Position numbers and translations under genes: made by a program
From: Streptomyces sp. SID486
GTDB taxonomy: Bacteria; Actinomycetota; Actinomycetes; Streptomycetales; Streptomycetaceae
Direction: 5' to 3'
Assembly (NCBI RefSeq): GCF_009865385.1
Contig: NZ_WWJT01000765.1
Location: 1 to 51,627, forward strand
Length of the DNA stretch: 51,627 nucleotides
The notes under the pieces: model-generated
Told to the model about the DNA's origin: nothing
Databases searched by the model: none
Seen by the model: the letters and a program-made list of their open reading frames with translations, nothing else
Shown here: positions 1-10,242 of the stretch, in pieces
How the letters are laid out: every line of letters starts with the position of its first letter
Position numbering within the stretch: the first letter of the stretch is position 1

Positions 1-2376
<2,376 letters not shown>

Positions 2377-2387
2377 CGCCTACGGTT

Positions 2388-2428
2388 CGTGCCGGCCGAC
2401 GGGACTCTCTGTCCCGTCGGCCGGCACG
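2388..2428 (+). terminator. Rho-independent-type hairpin after infB
   Basis: Perfect 18-bp stem (2388-2405 with 2411-2428) around a 5-nt loop, 12 bases after the infB stop. There is no clean U-tract, as is usual in Streptomyces. It should separate infB from the DUF503-rbfA-truB genes, at least partly. Confidence 0.8.
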
Positions 2429-2570
2429 CCGTTTGCGGCCCGTACGCAAGGTCCACGGAGCGTAATATCCGTCGATCGCCCGGGCCGCTTCGTTGTACGG
2501 TTCTTGATGTCCCCGGCCACACGGACCCGGGGCCATCGATCCCGTACCGGCGGGTGAACCGGTTACACAC

Positions 2571-2864
2571 ATGTACGTGGGGACTCTGTCCTTCGACCTC
2601 CTCCTCGGCGACGTCCATTCGCTGAAGGAGAAGCGCTCCGTCGTCCGCCCGATCGTCGCCGAACTCCAGCGGAAGTACGCCGTGAGCGCGGCCGAGGTGG
2701 ACCACATGGACCTCCATCGGCGGGCGATCATCGGCCTGGCCCTGGTCTCCGGCGACGCGGCGCACATCTCCGACGTACTGGACCGGTGTGAGCGGCTGGT
2801 CGCCGCCCGCCCCGAGGTGGAGCTGCTGTCCGTACGGCGGCGGTTCCACGGCGACGACGACTGA
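2571..2864 (+). CDS. DUF503 (YlxP-like) family protein
   Basis: Small 97-residue protein of the DUF503/YlxP family, found between infB and rbfA in many Gram-positive bacteria. The N-terminus MYVGTLSFDLLLGDVHSLK and the following KEKRSVVRPI motif are the family signature. Family members have a ferredoxin-like fold. The biochemical role is not settled, although the position suggests ribosome assembly or translation. The ATG start gives the full family length. The gene lies 194 bases after infB and 40 bases before rbfA, so it may be co-transcribed with rbfA and truB. No symbol is assigned because YlxP is a Bacillus name. Confidence 0.9.
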   Translation: MYVGTLSFDLLLGDVHSLKEKRSVVRPIVAELQRKYAVSAAEVDHMDLHRRAIIGLALVSGDAAHISDVLDRCERLVAARPEVELLSVRRRFHGDDD

Positions 2865-2904
2865 CCACGAAACGCAAGCAAGAGAAAGAACGGGAGACGG
2901 ACCA

Positions 2905-3360
2905 GTGGCCGACAACGCGCGGGCGAAAAGGCTGGCGGACCTCATCCGAGAGGTGGTGGCCCAGAAGCTGCAGCGCGGGATCAAGGACCCGCGGCTCGGC
3001 TCGCACGTCACCATCACGGACACCCGGGTCACGGGTGACCTGCGGGAGGCGACCGTCTTCTACACGGTCTACGGCGACGACGAGGAGCGGAAGGCGGCGG
3101 CCGCCGGCCTGGAGAGCGCCAAGGGCGTCCTCCGCTCCGCCGTGGGGGCCGCGGCCGGTGTGAAGTTCACACCGACGCTGACCTTCGTGGCGGACGCCCT
3201 CCCGGACACCGCCCGGACCATCGAGGACCTGCTCGACAAGGCACGCCAGTCCGACGAGAAGGTGCGCGAGGTGTCCGCGGGCGCCGCGTACGCCGGTGAG
3301 GCGGACCCGTACCGCAAGCCGGGCGAGGACGACGACGAGACGGACGACGCCGCCGAATGA
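2905..3360 (+). CDS. rbfA: 30S ribosome-binding factor A
   Basis: Ribosome maturation factor that binds immature 30S subunits near the 16S 5' helix and acts in late processing and cold growth. The protein is 151 residues. The KH-like RbfA core is visible from ARAKRLADLIREVVAQKLQ through a central ITDTRVTGDLREATVFYTV segment, with an acidic tail rich in Asp and Glu. The GTG start is chosen because GGGAGACGG lies just upstream and it gives the standard N-terminus; an in-frame ATG 117 bases upstream lies inside the DUF503 gene and is rejected. The stop overlaps the truB start by ATGA, implying translational coupling. Confidence 0.95.
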   Translation: MADNARAKRLADLIREVVAQKLQRGIKDPRLGSHVTITDTRVTGDLREATVFYTVYGDDEERKAAAAGLESAKGVLRSAVGAAAGVKFTPTLTFVADALPDTARTIEDLLDKARQSDEKVREVSAGAAYAGEADPYRKPGEDDDETDDAAE

Positions 3361-4262
3361 CCAGCAAGCCCACCCCGCCCGACGGCCTCGTCATCGTCGA
3401 CAAGCCGTCGGGCTTCACTTCGCACGACGTGGTCGCGAAGATGCGCGGGATCGCGAGGACCCGCCGCGTCGGCCACGCCGGCACCCTCGACCCCATGGCG
3501 ACCGGCGTCCTGGTCCTCGGGGTCGAGCGCGCCACCAAGCTCCTCGGGCACCTCGCGCTCACCGAGAAGGAGTACCTGGGCACCGTCCGCCTGGGCCAGA
3601 ACACCGTCACCGACGACGCCGAGGGCGAGATCACCTCGTCCACCGACGCCTCCAAGGTGACCCGGGACGCCATCGACGCCGGTATCGCCAAGCTCACCGG
3701 CGAGATCATGCAGGTGCCGTCCAAGGTCAGCGCCATCAAGATCGACGGCGTCCGGTCGTACAAGCGGGCCCGCGAGGGCGAGGACTTCGAGATCCCCGCC
3801 CGCCCGGTGACCATCTCCTCCTTCACGGTGTACGACGTCCGGGACGCGGTCGCCGAGGACGGCACGCCCGTACTCGACCTGGTGGTGTCGGTGGTCTGCT
3901 CCTCCGGCACCTACATCCGCGCGATCGCCCGTGACCTGGGCGCCGATCTCGGCGTGGGCGGCCACCTGACCGCGCTGCGCCGGACGCGCGTCGGACCGTA
4001 CAAGCTGGACGCCGCCAGGACACTGGACCAGCTCCAGCAGGAGCTGACCGTGATGCCGATCGCCGAGGCCGCCACCGCCGCGTTCCGGCGCTGGCAGCTG
4101 GACGCCAAGCGGTCCCGGCTGCTGCTCAACGGCGTCCGGCTGGAGATGCCGGACGAGTACGCGGGCGCCGGCCCGGTGGCCGCCTTCGACCCCGAGGGCC
4201 GTTTCCTCGCCCTCGTGGAGGAGCAGCGCGGCAAGGCGAAGAGCCTGGCGGTCTTCGGCTGA
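3357..4262 (+). CDS. truB: tRNA pseudouridine(55) synthase
   Basis: Converts U55 of the tRNA T-loop to pseudouridine. The protein is 301 residues, the usual length. The TruB signature GHAGTLDPMATGVL carries the catalytic aspartate, D45. The N-terminal GLVIVDKPSGFTSHDVV is typical, and the C-terminal PUA-like part ends the protein. The start ATG overlaps the rbfA stop by four bases (ATGA), so the two are translated together. A compound terminator hairpin begins three bases after the stop, marking the end of this transcription unit. Confidence 0.97.
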   Translation: MTSKPTPPDGLVIVDKPSGFTSHDVVAKMRGIARTRRVGHAGTLDPMATGVLVLGVERATKLLGHLALTEKEYLGTVRLGQNTVTDDAEGEITSSTDASKVTRDAIDAGIAKLTGEIMQVPSKVSAIKIDGVRSYKRAREGEDFEIPARPVTISSFTVYDVRDAVAEDGTPVLDLVVSVVCSSGTYIRAIARDLGADLGVGGHLTALRRTRVGPYKLDAARTLDQLQQELTVMPIAEAATAAFRRWQLDAKRSRLLLNGVRLEMPDEYAGAGPVAAFDPEGRFLALVEEQRGKAKSLAVFG

Positions 4263-4264
4263 GC

Positions 4265-4309
4265 GTGGAGCGGCGGCCGGCCACGGGGCCGGTCCCGCCG
4301 CCGCTCCAC
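4265..4309 (+). terminator. Compound terminator hairpin after truB
   Basis: Outer 12-bp perfect stem (4265-4276 with 4298-4309) enclosing an inner 6-bp stem (4277-4282 with 4287-4292). It starts right after the truB stop. Confidence 0.75.
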
Positions 4310-4494
4310 ACTCCCCCCTCGGTTCCCCCACCCCTAGGTTGTCCAGCAGCCTCCGCCTATTCACCCGACCGGGCGGGCGCTCGGAGTGAACCGGGGGAGC
4401 GGAAGGGGGCGCGTTCGCCGCGCGATCTGTCCCGCCGATCACCACGCCCCTACCGTCGACGACAGGGCACGGGGACGGGCGGGGAGGTAAGGCC

Positions 4495-7400
4495 ATGGCG
4501 GGACGGGGCCCGCGCACCGGAGGCGGGCGCCGGGATCACGGGGACGACTCCGGCCGGCGCGGTCGCACCGGGCGATCCCACCGCGCGGACGGTCGCCAGG
4601 ACGGACGCGCGGACGACGGACGCGCGGACGACGGGCGCGCGTTCGGGCGGAGCGTGTCCGGACGGAGCGTCCACGGCGAGGGCACCTACGGCGGACCGGG
4701 TGTGTCCGCAGGGCCGACCGGCACCGCGGGACCGGACCGGGACGGGCGGATCGCGGACCGGTCCGGGAGCGCGGACGCGGCCGGTGCGGGCACGGGTGCC
4801 GGAGCCGGTGCCGGTGCCTGCGTCATGGACACGGCCCGCGCCGACGCCGCCCTTGTACGCATCCGGGACCTGGCCGGCCGTCCGCGCGGCCTCGGCTTCC
4901 TCGCCGACCACGAGGGCACCCTGCTCACCAGCCACGAGACCGTCGACGGCCTGGCCAGGCTGGCGCTGCACGCCGCCGGCGACCGCACCTGCGTGGTCGC
5001 CGCCGAGGCCGTCACCCCGCTGCCCGGCCTGAACCTCGCCCTGGTGCGCACCGAGGGCCTCGGCACGGAGCCTTTGCCGCTGACCACGCGGGAGCGGATC
5101 GACGTGGGCACCTACGTCCGGATCACCGCCGGCTGCTGGCGCGAGGCACGGGTGCTCGCCGCCACCGAGGTCACGTACACCGCCACCGACCGCTTCCACC
5201 TCCTGGACGGCGCCCTGGAACTGGCCATCGGCACAGCGGGCCAGGACGCGCTCCGGCTCGGCGGCGGCGCGGCGGGCGGACCGGTGCTCGACGCCCGCAC
5301 CGGCGCGGTCGTCGGCGTCCTCGGCACCGCCCTGCACACCGCCCGGCGCGACGCGGGCTTCGCGGTCCCGCTGCGGCCCGCCGACGGCGCCCTGGCCGCC
5401 CTGCTCGCCCGCAACGCGGCCACCGTGCCCGGCTCCGGCGCCGACCTCAACCTCGCCGGCATCCTCCAGCTGACCGCCACCTCGGTGGGCCAGGACGGTC
5501 CCCCCGGCGCCCTCACCGGCCACCCCGGCGCCGTCGAGCCGGTCGAACGCACCGGCATCGTCCGGGAGCTGGCCGCCTTCACGGCAGGCGACCGCCCCGT
5601 GCTCGGTCTGGTCGGCGCCCCGGGCAGCGGCCGTACGACGGAACTCGCGGCCCTCGCCGCCCGCCGCGCCCGGTGCGAACGGCCCGCCCCCACGCTGTGG
5701 CTGCGCGGCGCCGATCTGACGGACACCGACGAATCGGTGGCCGACGCCGCCCGCCGCGCGCTCGAGCGTGCCGCCCGGATCGTCGCCGCCGCCCGGTCCG
5801 TCCCCGCGGGGGACCTCGGCGACATCACCCCCGAACACCTGGCCCGCCTCGCCACCCGGGCCGGCCGCCCCCTGCTGCTCCTGCTCGACGGCCCCGAGGA
5901 GATGCCCCCGCTCCTCGCCCACCGCCTGTCCGACTGGACCAGGGGGACGGCGGCCTGGCTGCGCGAGACGGGCGCACGCCTGGTGGTGGCCTGCCGGGAG
6001 GAGCACTGGGAACGCGCGGGAAGGGCTTTCCCCGGCGGTTTGCTCCATGTCCCGGGCGAAGGGGGCGGGCAGGTGACGGTGGCGGAGGGCACCGGCGTCC
6101 CCCCGACGGATGCCGCCCCGGCGTGCGGGCTCGGCGGCGCGGGCGGTCCCGTGGGGGGTGGTGAGTCGCTGTGCGGGGGCGGTCCTGTCGGGGGCAGTGA
6201 GTCGCTGTGTGTGGGCGGTGGCGTGGGCGGTCCTGGAGAGGGTGGTGGGCCGCTGTGTGTGGGCGGTGGCGCGGAGGGCGGTGAGTCGCGGTGCGGGGGC
6301 GGTGGCGTGGGCGGTCCCGGAGAGGGGGGTGGGCCGCTGTGTGGAGGCGGTCCTGCGGGACGCGGTGAGTCGCTGTGCGTGGGCGGTGGCGTGGGCGGTC
6401 TTACGGAGCGCGGTGAGTCGGTGTGCGGAGGCGGTCCGGCGGAGGGCGGTGGGCCGTTGTGCGCGCCCGGTGCCGGTGTGCGCGGCACGGACGCGGACGA
6501 CGGTGTCGCCGAGGGCGCGGCCCCGGACGGAGCCGTCGGCCCGCTGCCGCCCTGTGTGCGGGTCGGCGACCTCACCGCCGACGAGGGCCGGCGGGTCCGG
6601 GCCCGGTACGGCATCCCGGACGGCGTGCTCGGTGCCCGGGACGCGCGGCACCCTCTCACCCTCCGGCTGCTGTCCGAGGTCCGGGCCGCCCTCCCCGACG
6701 CGCCGGCCGCCGGGCCCCTCGACCGGCACGACGTCTTCGCCGCCTACCTCGATCTGGCGTGCCTGTGCGTCGCGGTCCGCCTCGCGGCCGCCGGCGGCCT
6801 GCGCGGCACGGCCGTACGACGGCTCGCGGCGCGTGTGGCCGGCCAGGTGCACGAGGCGGCCCGGCGCACTCTCGGCCCGGGGCAGGGGGAGCTGGACCGG
6901 GAGTCGTTCGAGGCGGTGTTCCCCTGGGGACCCGCCCCGGCCCGGCTCGGCGGCGGCACCGGCTGGGCCTCCGCCGTCCTCGCCGAGGGCCTCATCGTGC
7001 CGGCCGGCGGTGGCTACCGCTTCGCCCACGAGGATCTGGCGGACTGGCTCCAGGGCATGCACCTGGACCTGGACGAGGCCCTGCGCGCCCTGGTCCACCG
7101 CGCGGGCCGGCCGGCCGGGACCCGCCGCCCCGTCCCGGTGCCCCACCACCGTGTCGGCCCCGTCGTACAGGCCATGCTGCTCCTGGGCCGCCAGCAAGGT
7201 ACCTGCCAACTCGCCCGGCAGCTGCGGGAACTGGTGGAAGCCCTGGACCACGACACCGGCTCCTGGTGGGCCGCCCGGCTGCTCGCCCGGACCCTGCTCC
7301 AGGTGCCCGACGCGACGCCGTACACCGAGGTGCTGCGCCTGCTCACCGACCGCGTCGTCGCCTGGCACCGCGCCCGGCGGCCCGTGCCGGCGGAGTTCGG

Positions 7401-8835
7401 CCCCGCCTTCTGGACCGAGCTGCCCGTCCCCGACACCGACCGCCTCGACCTGCTGCGCCGGCTCGTCCTGGCCGACCCGGCACCGCCCGCCACGGGCGAC
7501 CGCTACCTGGACGCCGTCGCCGGGCTCCTCAGCGCCGCCCCCGGCGTCGTACAGCCCCTGCTCACACACTGGTTCACCGACGAGCGGCCGCTGCCCGCGA
7601 CACCGCACGCCACCGTCGCCACCGCGGCGCAGGCACTGCTGCACACCCACCGCCACCGCGCCCTGGACCTGCTGACCGAGGTGCTGGTGGCCTGCGCCCA
7701 CCGGCGCGCCGACGAACTGCTCGACGTCCTCGCCGAGGACGAGCCGTCGGCCGTCTGCCGGGCGGCCGACCGCTGGGCGCACGACGAACGCCCCGCCCGC
7801 CGCGCGGCGGCGGTCGCCTTCGGACTCCGCGCAGCCCCGCACCTCCGTTCCGAGGCGGACCGCGAGCTGCTGCGCCACACCGCCCTCGCCCTGCTCGCCC
7901 GCCCCGCCGACCGCACCCTGCACGGCGGAGCCCTGGCGGTGCTCGTCCACGACCCGCACACCCGCGACCGGTATCTGCCCGCCGCGCTGCGGCACTTCGC
8001 CGACGGCGACCCGCAGTTCCCGCCGAGCGCCCTGGTCCCGGCCCTGAGCACGCACCCCGACCCGGTCCTGGAGGCGTTCCGCGCCCGGCTGCGCGCCCCG
8101 GACGCCGGCGGCCCGGAGGCGGGCGCGGCCCTGCGCACCCTCACCGAGGCCACCACCCCGGCCCTCGCCCGCCGGGTCGCCGCCCTGGTCCAGGAGGCGG
8201 TGCGGCTGCGCCCGGAGACGGCCGGGCAGGTCGCCGGCTGTGTCGACCGCCGGCTCGAACAGGGCCCCACGGCCCGCCCGGTCCTGCTGCCCCTGGTCAC
8301 CGGCCTGCTCGACGGCGGACCCGAGCAGGTCCGGGCGGCCCTCGCCACCGTCCTGGCCGCCGCCGGCACACCGGCCTCCCGCCCGCTCCGCCGCGAACTG
8401 CTGGAGTCCCTCCTCGACCGGGAGCGGGACCCGGCCGTCCTGGACGCCGTCCTGCACGCGGCCGCAGCCCAGGGGGACGCGGACATGGACCGGAGCGGTG
8501 GCGGGGACATGGGCCGGAGCGGTGGCGGGGACACGGGCCGGAGCGGTGGCGGGGACATGGACCGGAGCGGTGCGGGGGACCCCGTCGAGGCCCCGTACCG
8601 GCGGGAGGACGAGATCCGCGGTCTGGTCCACCGCACCGGGCTGCTCCTCGTCCGCACGCCCGAGGGCGCCACGCTCCTCGACCGCGGTCTGGCCGACCTC
8701 GGCCGGCACGTGCCGGGCTTCGCCGCGCGCATGGCCCGCTGGCTGACCGAGGCCCCGGACGACTGGGCCGGGATGGTGGGTCCCGGTGCCCGCCGCACGA
8801 TCGAGAACCTGGCCGGCGTACGCGTACCGGCCTGA
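4495..8835 (+). CDS. Trypsin-like domain / NACHT-type ATPase fusion with degenerate active sites
   Basis: Large 1446-residue cytoplasmic protein; the ATG follows GGGGAGGT. Residues 1-105 are Arg/Gly/Asp-rich and probably disordered. Residues ~120-290 look like a trypsin/HtrA-type protease fold, but the catalytic positions are unusual: His147 sits in LLTSHETV, the usual Asp is Asn180 (NLALVR), and the usual GxSGGP serine is Ala260 (GAAGGPVLD). A P-loop ATPase follows with Walker A GAPGSGRTT (374-382, Arg380 in place of Lys) and a NACHT-like Walker B LLLLLDGPEE (Asp465). A Gly/Cys repeat insert (555-659) interrupts the NTPase. The rest (~700-1440) is helical and HEAT-like, with a DRSGGG repeat at 1330-1361. 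Protease-NACHT fusions of this shape belong to the STAND class of signalling or defence ATPases. Function here is unknown. It stands alone between truB and ribF, with its own terminator. Confidence 0.85.
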   Translation: MAGRGPRTGGGRRDHGDDSGRRGRTGRSHRADGRQDGRADDGRADDGRAFGRSVSGRSVHGEGTYGGPGVSAGPTGTAGPDRDGRIADRSGSADAAGAGTGAGAGAGACVMDTARADAALVRIRDLAGRPRGLGFLADHEGTLLTSHETVDGLARLALHAAGDRTCVVAAEAVTPLPGLNLALVRTEGLGTEPLPLTTRERIDVGTYVRITAGCWREARVLAATEVTYTATDRFHLLDGALELAIGTAGQDALRLGGGAAGGPVLDARTGAVVGVLGTALHTARRDAGFAVPLRPADGALAALLARNAATVPGSGADLNLAGILQLTATSVGQDGPPGALTGHPGAVEPVERTGIVRELAAFTAGDRPVLGLVGAPGSGRTTELAALAARRARCERPAPTLWLRGADLTDTDESVADAARRALERAARIVAAARSVPAGDLGDITPEHLARLATRAGRPLLLLLDGPEEMPPLLAHRLSDWTRGTAAWLRETGARLVVACREEHWERAGRAFPGGLLHVPGEGGGQVTVAEGTGVPPTDAAPACGLGGAGGPVGGGESLCGGGPVGGSESLCVGGGVGGPGEGGGPLCVGGGAEGGESRCGGGGVGGPGEGGGPLCGGGPAGRGESLCVGGGVGGLTERGESVCGGGPAEGGGPLCAPGAGVRGTDADDGVAEGAAPDGAVGPLPPCVRVGDLTADEGRRVRARYGIPDGVLGARDARHPLTLRLLSEVRAALPDAPAAGPLDRHDVFAAYLDLACLCVAVRLAAAGGLRGTAVRRLAARVAGQVHEAARRTLGPGQGELDRESFEAVFPWGPAPARLGGGTGWASAVLAEGLIVPAGGGYRFAHEDLADWLQGMHLDLDEALRALVHRAGRPAGTRRPVPVPHHRVGPVVQAMLLLGRQQGTCQLARQLRELVEALDHDTGSWWAARLLARTLLQVPDATPYTEVLRLLTDRVVAWHRARRPVPAEFGPAFWTELPVPDTDRLDLLRRLVLADPAPPATGDRYLDAVAGLLSAAPGVVQPLLTHWFTDERPLPATPHATVATAAQALLHTHRHRALDLLTEVLVACAHRRADELLDVLAEDEPSAVCRAADRWAHDERPARRAAAVAFGLRAAPHLRSEADRELLRHTALALLARPADRTLHGGALAVLVHDPHTRDRYLPAALRHFADGDPQFPPSALVPALSTHPDPVLEAFRARLRAPDAGGPEAGAALRTLTEATTPALARRVAALVQEAVRLRPETAGQVAGCVDRRLEQGPTARPVLLPLVTGLLDGGPEQVRAALATVLAAAGTPASRPLRRELLESLLDRERDPAVLDAVLHAAAAQGDADMDRSGGGDMGRSGGGDTGRSGGGDMDRSGAGDPVEAPYRREDEIRGLVHRTGLLLVRTPEGATLLDRGLADLGRHVPGFAARMARWLTEAPDDWAGMVGPGARRTIENLAGVRVPA
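6157..6472 (+). repeat. In-frame Gly/Cys-rich degenerate repeat, about 8 units
   Basis: About eight degenerate units of roughly 35-48 bases, each containing a form of GTGAGTCGCTGTGYGKGGGC or TGGGCCGCTGTGTG, lie inside the NACHT gene. They encode a repeating peptide of the type GESLCVGGGVGG / GPLCGGG, giving eight regularly spaced cysteines. Use of GGT, TGT and GTG codons is heavier than in the flanking sequence, which suggests recent local amplification within the gene. Confidence 0.8.
8482..8577 (+). repeat. Four in-frame 24-bp tandem repeats
   Basis: Four tandem 24-bp units encode the 8-residue repeat DMDRSGGG with small variations (residues 1330-1361 of the NACHT-type protein). They form a flexible loop in the C-terminal helical region. 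A multiple of three in unit length keeps the frame, so copy number could vary between strains without breaking the gene. Confidence 0.9.
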
Positions 8836-8869
8836 TCGGCACCGCCGGACGTGCGCCCGGTCACAGCCC

Positions 8870-8903
8870 CCATGCCGATGCTGGCAGGGGCCACCCGGCA
8901 TGG
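8870..8903 (+). terminator. Two-level hairpin after the NACHT-type gene
   Basis: Outer stem CCATGCCG/CGGCATGG (8870-8877 with 8896-8903) and inner stem TGGC/GCCA (8882-8885 with 8890-8893), 34 bases after the stop. It probably ends the transcript before ribF. Confidence 0.5.
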
Positions 8904-8966
8904 CACCCTTAGACCTGCACGACAAGGTCAAGGCATATACGGACAAGGGTTCGAGGAGCGGTCACA

Positions 8967-9914
8967 GTGCAGCGCTGGCGTGGCTTGGAGGACATCCCCC
9001 AGGACTGGGGGCGCAGCGTCGTCACCATCGGTTCCTACGACGGCGTCCACCGCGGCCACCAGCTGATCATCAAGCACGCCGTCGACAGGGCCCGTGACCT
9101 GGGCGTCCCGGCCGTCGTGGTCACCTTCGACCCGCACCCCAGCGAGGTGGTCCGCCCCGGCAGCCACCCGCCGCTGCTGGCCCCGCACCACCGCCGTGCC
9201 GAACTGATGGCCGAGCTGGGTGTCGACGCACTGCTCATCCTGCCGTTCACCACCGAGTTCTCGAAGCTGTCGCCCGCCGAGTTCGTGGTGAAGGTCCTGG
9301 TCGACAAGCTGCACGCCAAGGCGGTCGTCGAAGGCCCCAACTTCCGCTTCGGCCACAAGGCGTCCGGCGACGTCGCGTTCCTCGTCGAGCAGGGAAAGAT
9401 CTACGACTTCGAGGTCGACGTCGTCGACCTGTACGTCACGGGCGAGGCGGGCGGCGGCGAGCCGTTCTCCTCGACGCTGACCCGCCGCCTGGTCGCGGAG
9501 GGCGAGGTGCAGGGGGCCCGCGAGATCCTGGGCCGCCCGCACCGGGTGGAGGGCGTCGTCGTCCGGGGCGCCCAGCGCGGCCGGGAACTGGGCTTCCCGA
9601 CGGCCAATGTCGAGACGCTCCCGCACACCGCGATCCCCGCCGACGGCGTGTACGCCGGCTATCTGCACGCCCAGGGAGAGGCCATGCCGGCCGCGATCTC
9701 CGTCGGCACGAACCCGCAGTTCGACGGCACCGAGCGCACGGTGGAGGCGTACGCCATCGACCGCGTCGGCCTCGATCTGTACGGCCTGCACGTCGCCGTC
9801 GACTTCCTCGCGTACGTGCGCGGCCAGGCGAGGTTCGACACGCTGGAGGCCCTGCTGGAGCAGATGGCCGTGGACGTGAAGCGCTGCCGGGAGATCGTCG
9901 CCGCCGAGGCGTAG
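8967..9914 (+). CDS. ribF: Bifunctional riboflavin kinase / FAD synthetase
   Basis: Phosphorylates riboflavin to FMN and adenylates FMN to FAD. The protein is 315 residues, the normal length. The N-terminal nucleotidyltransferase has TIGSYDGVHRGHQ (residues 21-32, HxGH-type motif). The C-terminal kinase domain has the PTAN motif at residues 211-214, preceded by an RGRELGF segment. The GTG start is chosen for GAGGAGCGG just upstream and the N-terminus MQRWRGLEDIPQDWG, which is typical of Streptomyces RibF. Separated from the upstream gene by a hairpin, so it likely has its own promoter around 8900-8930. Followed by a repeat array and a strong terminator facing the convergent ESX genes. Confidence 0.97.
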   Translation: MQRWRGLEDIPQDWGRSVVTIGSYDGVHRGHQLIIKHAVDRARDLGVPAVVVTFDPHPSEVVRPGSHPPLLAPHHRRAELMAELGVDALLILPFTTEFSKLSPAEFVVKVLVDKLHAKAVVEGPNFRFGHKASGDVAFLVEQGKIYDFEVDVVDLYVTGEAGGGEPFSSTLTRRLVAEGEVQGAREILGRPHRVEGVVVRGAQRGRELGFPTANVETLPHTAIPADGVYAGYLHAQGEAMPAAISVGTNPQFDGTERTVEAYAIDRVGLDLYGLHVAVDFLAYVRGQARFDTLEALLEQMAVDVKRCREIVAAEA

Positions 9915-9929
9915 GTCTCCTGCGGCAGC

Positions 9930-10210
9930 GGAAGCACGAGTTTCCTCGCGGGTACGGAAGCACGAATTCCCTCGCGGGTACGGAAGCACGACGAGCAGGT
10001 GCCCCGAGGGTGCGGAAGCACGACGAGCCGGTGCCCCTAGGGTGCGGAAGCACGACGAGCCGGTGCCCCTAGGGTGCGGAAGCACGAGGTCCCTGGCGGG
10101 AGCGGCGGTACGACGACCAGTCCCCTCGCGGGTGCGGCGGTACGACGAGCAGGTCCCTCGCGGGAGCGGCAGTACGCGGGAGCGGAAGTACGACGAAGGG
10201 CGGCCGGTGC
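9930..10210. repeat. 26/32-bp direct repeat array between ribF and the ESX locus
   Basis: Ten head-to-tail units start at 9930, 9956, 9982, 10014, 10046, 10078, 10104, 10136, 10168 and 10184. Each begins GGAAGCACGA (or GGCGGTACGA). Lengths are 26 bases (units 1, 2, 6) or 32 bases (units 3-5, 7, 8), the longer form carrying an extra CGAGCA/CGAGCC-like hexamer; unit 9 is shortened to 16 and unit 10 runs into the terminator. Units 4 and 5 are identical. At several junctions GTGC-GGAA-GCAC can fold as a 4-bp stem with a GNRA-type loop. The unit length does not preserve a reading frame, and no coding gene is supported here. It fills the gap of about 330 bases after ribF. Confidence 0.9.
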
Positions 10211-10233
10211 GGTGAGCACCGGCCGCCCTTCGT
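10193..10233. terminator. Bidirectional terminator between ribF and the ParA-like gene
   Basis: Perfect 18-bp stem (10193-10210 with 10216-10233) with a 5-nt loop, placed between two convergent genes and nine bases from the stop of the ParA-like gene. It can stop transcription from both sides. Confidence 0.85.
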
Positions 10234-10242
10234 CATGCGGTC

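Noticed and set aside
4450..8946. A 1498-codon open frame on the minus strand opposite the protease-NACHT gene
   Set aside because: In this GC-rich DNA the antisense frame stays open by composition; it has no ribosome-binding site or domain, and the + strand gene explains the region.
9930..10210. CRISPR array
   Set aside because: Units are contiguous and similar along their whole length; there are no unique spacers and no cas genes in the window.
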